From: an uncultured Verrucomicrobiae bacterium
GTDB lineage: Bacteria > Verrucomicrobiota > Verrucomicrobiia > Palsa-1439
Direction: 5' to 3'
NCBI GenBank assembly: GCA_937927265.1
Contig: CALBCO010000219.1
Span: forward strand, 1 to 19,531
DNA: 19,531 bases
Shown: in pieces, positions 15,532 through 19,531 of the stretch
Layout of the letters: every line of letters begins with the position of its first letter
How positions within the stretch are numbered: position 1 is the stretch's first letter
The notes under the pieces: generated by a model
What the model saw: the letters and a program-made list of their open reading frames with translations, nothing else
Database searches by the model: none
What the model was told of the DNA's origin: nothing
Translations under genes and position numbers: made by a program

Positions 15532-15552
15532 ATCACCGATCGCCGTCTCTTA

Positions 15553-16200
15553 TCATAGGAACTTAACCGCGACAAACCCTAAAATTGCCAAAATCAACAA
15601 CGCCCACAACAACCGGTCAAAATAGGTCTCGACAAACTTCCGCACCCGGTCGCCAAACAAATAGATCAATCCGCCCACCAAGAAAAAACGAGCTGACCGG
15701 CCGACCAGCGACCCGACCACCAAAATCCAAAACGGAATATGGCAGACCCCGGCCGCGATCGTGAACACCTTGTACGGGATCGGCGTGAACGCCGCGATGA
15801 ACACATACAAAAACGCCTCGGCATTGTACCACGCCACCACTTTGTCAAACACGGCTTGGCTAAAAACATAGGGAATGAAATACGGCTGCAAAAAATGCCA
15901 CGCCACACTCCCCAGCCAATAACCAATCATCCCGCCCAACACCGACCCGACACTGCACACAGCCGCGTACCACAACGCCCGTTCGCGCCGGCCCAGCGCC
16001 AACGCCAGCAACAACACGTCGGGCGGCACGGGAAAAAATGAGGATTCGGCCACCGCCAACACGAACAAGGCCGGTACACCATAGGGCGTGTGCGCCCAAT
16101 GCAACGTCCAGTCGTAAAGCCGCCGGAAAATATGCCGGGCCACCTCGTGCCCTTGTGGCGGTTCACCCGGCGACGGCGTGCTGGTCGTGGTCGGTGTCAT
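15553..16200 (-). CDS. YqaA/DedA-type (VTT/SNARE-associated) membrane protein
   Basis: A 215-residue inner-membrane protein of the DedA superfamily, closest in pattern to the YqaA group (COG1238). DedA-type proteins are implicated in lipid-carrier or phospholipid flipping and envelope homeostasis. The re-entrant motif AESSFFPVPPDVLL sits at 51-64, a second one FTPIPYKVFTIAAG at 138-151, and GRSARFFLVG with the conserved arginine at 167-176. Four to five hydrophobic helices plus the re-entrant loops fill residues 40-212. The start at 16200 is the best ATG but lacks a clear Shine-Dalgarno sequence. An in-frame GTG about 9 codons upstream with GGGAGAGG ahead of it is an alternative, while extension further upstream runs into unrelated DNA. 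It is a single gene, upstream of tRNA-Pro on the same strand. Confidence 0.85.
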   Translation of the reverse strand: MTPTTTSTPSPGEPPQGHEVARHIFRRLYDWTLHWAHTPYGVPALFVLAVAESSFFPVPPDVLLLALALGRRERALWYAAVCSVGSVLGGMIGYWLGSVAWHFLQPYFIPYVFSQAVFDKVVAWYNAEAFLYVFIAAFTPIPYKVFTIAAGVCHIPFWILVVGSLVGRSARFFLVGGLIYLFGDRVRKFVETYFDRLLWALLILAILGFVAVKFL

Positions 16201-16307
16201 GAAGGCCCGCACCAGTACCACACCCACCCTCTCCCGGCCAACACAAATTGTTCCTGTCATTGCATTGCATTGCAATCGGCGGCGGTTGCCCACGTTCTCC
16301 CTGTGCG

Positions 16308-16692
16308 AATCATCCGTACAAGCATCGGACGCGCTGGGTACTCGAACTCGGTCTCGATGATCTGAAAACCACGCTGGGGATGCAGGCGTTGCGCTGTCAG
16401 ACAGCAGCGATGGTGCGCTGGCCTTTCTCATCGCCCACAACCTCCTATGCCGGATCATGGCGCAAGCCGCGCAACCAGAAGGTAGTGACCTTCAGCGGAT
16501 CAGTTTCAGAGGAACAGGGGATGCTCTGCGCCACATCCAGGTCGCCATGACTCAGGCTGGCACCCGTAAACAACGGCAGGCGCCCGGGCACAAGTTGCTC
16601 CGCGTCATCGCGCCCGACCTGCTCGCCGAAAACCACGAGCCGTGAAACGCTCAATCCAGTGCCCACACCTGACTCGCTCACGCCATATCCAA
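16308..16692 (+). pseudogene. IS4-family transposase, frameshifted C-terminal remnant
   Basis: Three consecutive plus-strand frames together spell the end of an IS4-family DDE transposase. Frame one has RWVLELGLDDLKTTLGMQAL (16332-16391), the segment carrying the last catalytic Glu and the K/R helix typical of IS4. Frame two, from about 16421, has FLIAHNLLCRIMAQAAQPEG and later ALRHIQVAM and KLLRVIAPDLLAE, ending at a TGA (16643-16645). Frame three, from about 16636, has RAVKRSIQCPHLTRSRH, matching the usual basic tail. Two indels (16416-16420 and about 16636) are needed, and the N-terminal part with the first catalytic Asp residues is missing. No terminal inverted repeats or target duplication were seen. 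This is an old, inactive insertion-sequence fossil, and it explains the roughly 600-base gap between 16201 and 16814. Confidence 0.75.
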
Positions 16693-16814
16693 CGTGACCG
16701 ACCAATCCGCACGGCTCGACGGGCAGAATCCAAACGGTGTTTCACCGAAGCGCCATTCCCTCTTCGGCGGAGGAATTTCTTGGCTTTGCCAGTGGTTGCG
16801 GCATAGTGGTCAGA

Positions 16815-16979
16815 ATGAAAGCGACAACGATGGGCAAACGACAGGTCGCCGCCAAAGCGAAAGAGGTGGCCGGCAAGAGGAAGTCTGCGCATATCGCCCA
16901 AACCGGGTTGACTACCCGGACGCGCGGTCATTTGTCGGCGAGTATTCGCCGTGCGCAAGGCAAACGCGACTCCCGCTAA
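16815..16979 (+). CDS. Small basic protein, possible gene
   Basis: A 54-residue open frame starting MKATTMGKRQVAAKAKEVAG and ending in a run of Arg and Lys residues (QGKRDSR). It is very basic and Ala/Gly/Ser-rich, with GLTTRTRGHLSAS in the middle, as in small nucleic-acid-binding proteins. No signal peptide or membrane helix is present. A second in-frame ATG at 16830 could be the true start. No good Shine-Dalgarno sequence is visible; a TTGGCT/18/TAGTGG pair ending 5 bases before the ATG at 16815 would fit the leaderless pattern seen elsewhere. The only forward gene in this part of the window, it overlaps the convergent PPK2 stop by 4 bases. Composition favours a real gene, but I cannot name a family. 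Confidence 0.5.
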   Translation: MKATTMGKRQVAAKAKEVAGKRKSAHIAQTGLTTRTRGHLSASIRRAQGKRDSR

Positions 16980-17860
16980 CGGCGCGGTTCTTCCTGCAGG
17001 AGGCGCTTGATGCGCGCCAGTTCCTTGGCGTGTTCCTGGTCCAGTGTCGGATAATGTAACGGCAGGATTTTCATCGTCTCGAGGATGATTTGCGAGATGA
17101 TGAGCCGTGCGTTCCATTTGTCGTCAGCCGGCACCACGTACCACGGCGCGTGCTTGGTGCTTGTGGCCGCCAGACAATCAGCGTAGGCCGCTTGGAAAGC
17201 GTCCCAGTCCTGACGCACTTCGAGGTCGGCACGGCTGAATTTCCAATTCTTGCGGGGATCATCCAAGCGGGCCAGCAGCCGCTGGCGTTGTTCTTCCTTG
17301 GACAGATGCAGGAAAAACTTCACGACGCGCGTGCCGTTGCGGTGGAGGTAATCTTCGAGGTGGACGATGTCCTGATAGCGTTCGCGCCAGAGGTGTTTGC
17401 CCACGCACTCCGCCGGGAGGCGTTGCGCGGCGAGAACGGCGGGTTTCACCCGCGCGATGAGCACTTCTTCGTAGTAGGAACGGTTGAAGATGCCGATGCG
17501 CCCGCGTTCGGGCAACCGACAGTTGGTGCGCCAGAGGAAATCATGGTCGAGTTCTTCGCTGCTGGGTTGTTTGAAGCTGAACACCTGACATCCCTGCGGG
17601 TTGACACCGCTCATCACATGTTTGATCGCGCCATCCTTGCCGGCAGCGTCCATACCTTGAAAAATCAACAGCACTGCATACCGGTGGTGTGCATATAACA
17701 GCGTTTGCAACGCGCTCAGCTCCGCCCGGTATTCCTCGAGCAAATCGCGGTAATGTTTTTTGGAGCGATAAAGTGGCGGAACTTTGGTCGGCCATTGGCT
17801 GAGTCGCACTTTCGCATTCTCGTCCACCTGATAATCACGCAGCTTGCCTGGGAGATTCAT
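16976..17860 (-). CDS. PPK2-family polyphosphate:nucleotide phosphotransferase (class III-like)
   Basis: A cytoplasmic kinase that uses inorganic polyphosphate to phosphorylate nucleotides. The 294 residues contain Walker A as GMDAAGKDGAI (69-79), Walker B as IFNRSYYEE (124-132) and a lid-like region with KFFLHLSKEEQRQRLLARLD (about 185-205). These segments closely resemble, from memory, the class III enzyme of Meiothermus ruber, which converts both AMP and ADP upward to ATP; class II (AMP only) and class I (ADP) enzymes differ around Walker B. The ATG overlaps the stop of the upstream Na/Pi symporter gene as ATGA, with AAAGGA 8 bases upstream as ribosome binding site, so translation is coupled. 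Likely role: recover ATP from stored polyphosphate, or tie nucleotide charge to phosphate supply. Substrate range is inferred from the family. Confidence 0.9.
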   Translation of the reverse strand: MNLPGKLRDYQVDENAKVRLSQWPTKVPPLYRSKKHYRDLLEEYRAELSALQTLLYAHHRYAVLLIFQGMDAAGKDGAIKHVMSGVNPQGCQVFSFKQPSSEELDHDFLWRTNCRLPERGRIGIFNRSYYEEVLIARVKPAVLAAQRLPAECVGKHLWRERYQDIVHLEDYLHRNGTRVVKFFLHLSKEEQRQRLLARLDDPRKNWKFSRADLEVRQDWDAFQAAYADCLAATSTKHAPWYVVPADDKWNARLIISQIILETMKILPLHYPTLDQEHAKELARIKRLLQEEPRR

Positions 17861-19467
17861 GCAGAAGTCCTTTCATGAGGGGCAGGTTCGGGTCGGCCAT
17901 CGCCGCCGAGGTAATTGCTGATGCGCCACGCGTGATAACCGAGACGTTCAAGCCAACGCCACGCATCCAATGCCGCCAACGCCTGCGCCGGCTCCCACTC
18001 TCCGGCCGCGGTTTGCCGCAAAACCACGGGCCGATTTTGCCGTTGTTGATCCGCCAGTTCCAGCGCGCATTGCTCCACGGCGGCTAACCAATCCGCCGGG
18101 GCATTCCCCCGTAAACCGTCCGCCGCCAACTGCAACGCTTCACGGCTTCGCACCAGTGCCGGCTGCAATTGAGGGTGCGTGAGCAGCGGCCGTAAATCGG
18201 CCGGCACTGCCAGCCGTTGCTGTAGCCGCAACAAATGGTCCATGGCGTGGATCTGTGCCACGCGCAACTCCGACAACGGCGCGTCCTCGGTAACGGGAGG
18301 AATCTTGGTAAAAAACTCCTGAGTCCGTTCCAACGCCTGGCGGACTTGGGTGCGGCGCGCTTCCTCGCTGGAGGCGGGAGTTGCGGCCAAGCCGGTACGC
18401 ACACCGTCAAATAACTCCCCGGCGATCTCGCGCAATGCGCGTCGCGTCGCCTCCAACGCCACCGCCGGTACGCTCAACAGCGAGTTGTCCAGATGCCGCG
18501 TCAACACCGGACCTTTTTCCGGCAACAACCACTCGATTCCCCGCGAAAACCATTCCACACCGGGCAGAAAAATCGCGACACCGAGCGCGATGAACGTCGA
18601 GTGGAAGGCCGCCAGACTTGTGGCCCCGGCCTCCAAGCCCACGTGCTCTTGCTCCCATTGGATCAGCCAGAGTAACCCCGGCAATAACACGATGGCAATT
18701 AGTCCCGTCGCCGCGTTGAACAGCACATGCGCCAGGGCTGTTCGTTTGGCCGGCACGCTCCCGCCAATGGCCGCCAGCACGCCGGTCACGGTCGTGCCGA
18801 TGGACGCGCCAATCACCAACGACGCCGCCTGCTCGAAGTTCACCGTGTTCGTGTGCAGCGCTGTCAACGTCGTCGCCACCGCCGCGCTGGACGATTGCAT
18901 GATCACCGTCAGCCCCACCCCCACGAGCATCGCCAATACATGCCCCAACAAACCGGAAGCAGGCAGGCGGGCGAGATTGAAGACGCCCGCCAGTCCTTGC
19001 ATCCCGGTTTGCAGTGCTTCAATGCCGATGAAAATCAAGCCAAACCCCGCCAGCGCTAGCCCCAGTGATTTCCAACGACCTGTGCCCAACAGCCGCAGAA
19101 ACGCCCCGGCGCCCACCAGCGGCAGCGCATAAAAACCCACGCTCACTTTCAAGCCGAGCACGGCCACAATCCACCCGGTGCCGGTCGTGCCGAGACTGGC
19201 GCCCATCACCACCCCCACCGCCTGCGGAAACGTCAACAGCCCGGCGCTGACAAACCCGATGACTGTCACGGTCGTCGCGCTGGAGGACTGCACCAGTGCC
19301 GTCACCAGCACCCCGGAGCCAAACGCTTTCAACGGCGTGCCCGTGAACCGCATCAACGCGCGCCGCAGCGCCTCGCCGGCAAACGCTTTCAGGCCGTCCG
19401 TGAGCATAATCATCCCCATCAAAAACAGCCCAATCCCACCGGCCAACCGGAAGGCAATCTCGATCAT
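17857..19467 (-). CDS. Na/phosphate symporter (NptA/YjbB type) with PhoU-like tail
   Basis: A sodium-dependent phosphate transporter of the inner membrane (Na+/Pi cotransporter family, PF02690). The 536 residues hold the two inverted Na/Pi repeats, each with the signature QSSSA loop (QSSSATT at 60-66 and QSSSAAV at 191-197) and a following glycine-rich GTT segment (GASLGTTGTG 89-98; GASIGTTVTG 220-229). About eight hydrophobic helices run to residue 315. Residues 330-500 form a soluble helical tail like the PhoU domain fused to many bacterial members. Transport direction (uptake or export, as for E. coli YjbB) cannot be read from sequence. The ATG at 19467 has no ribosome binding site and lies just after a promoter. 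It is the first gene of a two-gene operon with the PPK2 gene, overlapping it by 4 bases. No PhoB-box was identified. Confidence 0.92.
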   Translation of the reverse strand: MIEIAFRLAGGIGLFLMGMIMLTDGLKAFAGEALRRALMRFTGTPLKAFGSGVLVTALVQSSSATTVTVIGFVSAGLLTFPQAVGVVMGASLGTTGTGWIVAVLGLKVSVGFYALPLVGAGAFLRLLGTGRWKSLGLALAGFGLIFIGIEALQTGMQGLAGVFNLARLPASGLLGHVLAMLVGVGLTVIMQSSSAAVATTLTALHTNTVNFEQAASLVIGASIGTTVTGVLAAIGGSVPAKRTALAHVLFNAATGLIAIVLLPGLLWLIQWEQEHVGLEAGATSLAAFHSTFIALGVAIFLPGVEWFSRGIEWLLPEKGPVLTRHLDNSLLSVPAVALEATRRALREIAGELFDGVRTGLAATPASSEEARRTQVRQALERTQEFFTKIPPVTEDAPLSELRVAQIHAMDHLLRLQQRLAVPADLRPLLTHPQLQPALVRSREALQLAADGLRGNAPADWLAAVEQCALELADQQRQNRPVVLRQTAAGEWEPAQALAALDAWRWLERLGYHAWRISNYLGGDGRPEPAPHERTSA

Positions 19468-19473
19468 GCGGCG

Positions 19474-19501
19474 ATATTAGAAGGTGCGGGGGCTGAGTCA
19501 A
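19474..19501 (-). promoter_or_regulatory. Promoter of the Na/Pi-PPK2 operon, leaderless type
   Basis: Minus strand TTGACT (19501-19496), a 16-base spacer and TAATAT (19479-19474) end 6 bases before the ATG at 19467, so the first transcribed base should be at or next to the A of the start codon. No Shine-Dalgarno sequence exists in this gap. It is one of the two best-matching leaderless promoters in the window. Confidence 0.6.
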
Positions 19502-19531
19502 GCAGGCGCATCTTGATACTACCACCGTTGT

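Noticed and set aside
14610..15566. Open frame of 318 codons on the plus strand across the dehydrogenase, secreted-protein and tRNA-Pro genes
   Set aside because: It translates the tRNA complement near its end (GAAGFEPATSWSR-type peptide), a known false-ORF signature, and opposes two supported genes.
16259..16275. Short ATTGC tandem repeat, possible repeat array
   Set aside because: Only about three 5-base units are present; too short for a CRISPR, iteron or other functional array.
16201..16458. Upstream extension of the yqaA-like gene to 301 codons
   Set aside because: The extra 86 residues run into the IS4 transposase fossil and lack hydrophobic or conserved character, so an ATG at 16200 or a nearby GTG is preferred.
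16445..16705. Minus-strand 86-codon frame
   Set aside because: It is antisense to the IS4-family transposase remnant and has no motif of its own.

Overview
The window reads as chromosomal, moderately GC-rich DNA of a free-living Gram-negative-type bacterium. Gene order, the 73-residue small protein and the DUF4190/prepilin-like/FHA protein style point to Verrucomicrobia of the Pedosphaera/Limisphaera type. This is inference from recall, not a database result. The genes are mostly core housekeeping, with decayed accessory DNA between them.

Left part (1-5550): a hairpin repeat and a broken unrecognised reading frame (36-456); an RlmI-type 23S rRNA cytosine methyltransferase (510-1724); the C-terminal remnant of a retropepsin-like aspartyl protease (2006-2263); glnD, the PII uridylyltransferase/uridylyl-removing enzyme (2360-5110, minus); and divergent from it a 73-codon gene with its own strong promoter, Shine-Dalgarno sequence and a textbook terminator (5218-5548).

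Middle part (5727-13549): an orphan beta-class DNA methyltransferase converging on mutS, a stand-alone response regulator receiver upstream of mutS, tRNA-Lys(CTT), and a 1139-residue protein joining an FHA domain, a zinc ribbon, a two-helix DUF4190-like membrane segment, a pilin-like module and a long TPR array.

Right part (13533-19531), all real genes but one on the minus strand: a mannitol-1-phosphate-dehydrogenase-like enzyme with a secreted hypothetical protein upstream; tRNA-Pro(CGG) only 22 bases before that pair; a YqaA/DedA-type membrane protein; a frameshifted IS4-family transposase remnant; a small basic ORF; and a translationally coupled Na/phosphate symporter plus class III PPK2 polyphosphate kinase pair, a compact phosphate uptake and polyphosphate use module.

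The most general signal is not a gene. Several long genes (glnD, mutS, the FHA gene, the Na/Pi gene and possibly the rRNA methyltransferase gene) have a sigma-70-like -35/-10 pair whose -10 box ends only 6 to 9 bases before the start codon, with no clear ribosome binding site, as expected for leaderless mRNAs. The 73-codon gene and the DNA methyltransferase gene instead carry good Shine-Dalgarno sequences. I found no CRISPR array, no complete insertion sequence, no prophage, and nothing that I can defend as a wholly new defence or mobile system.
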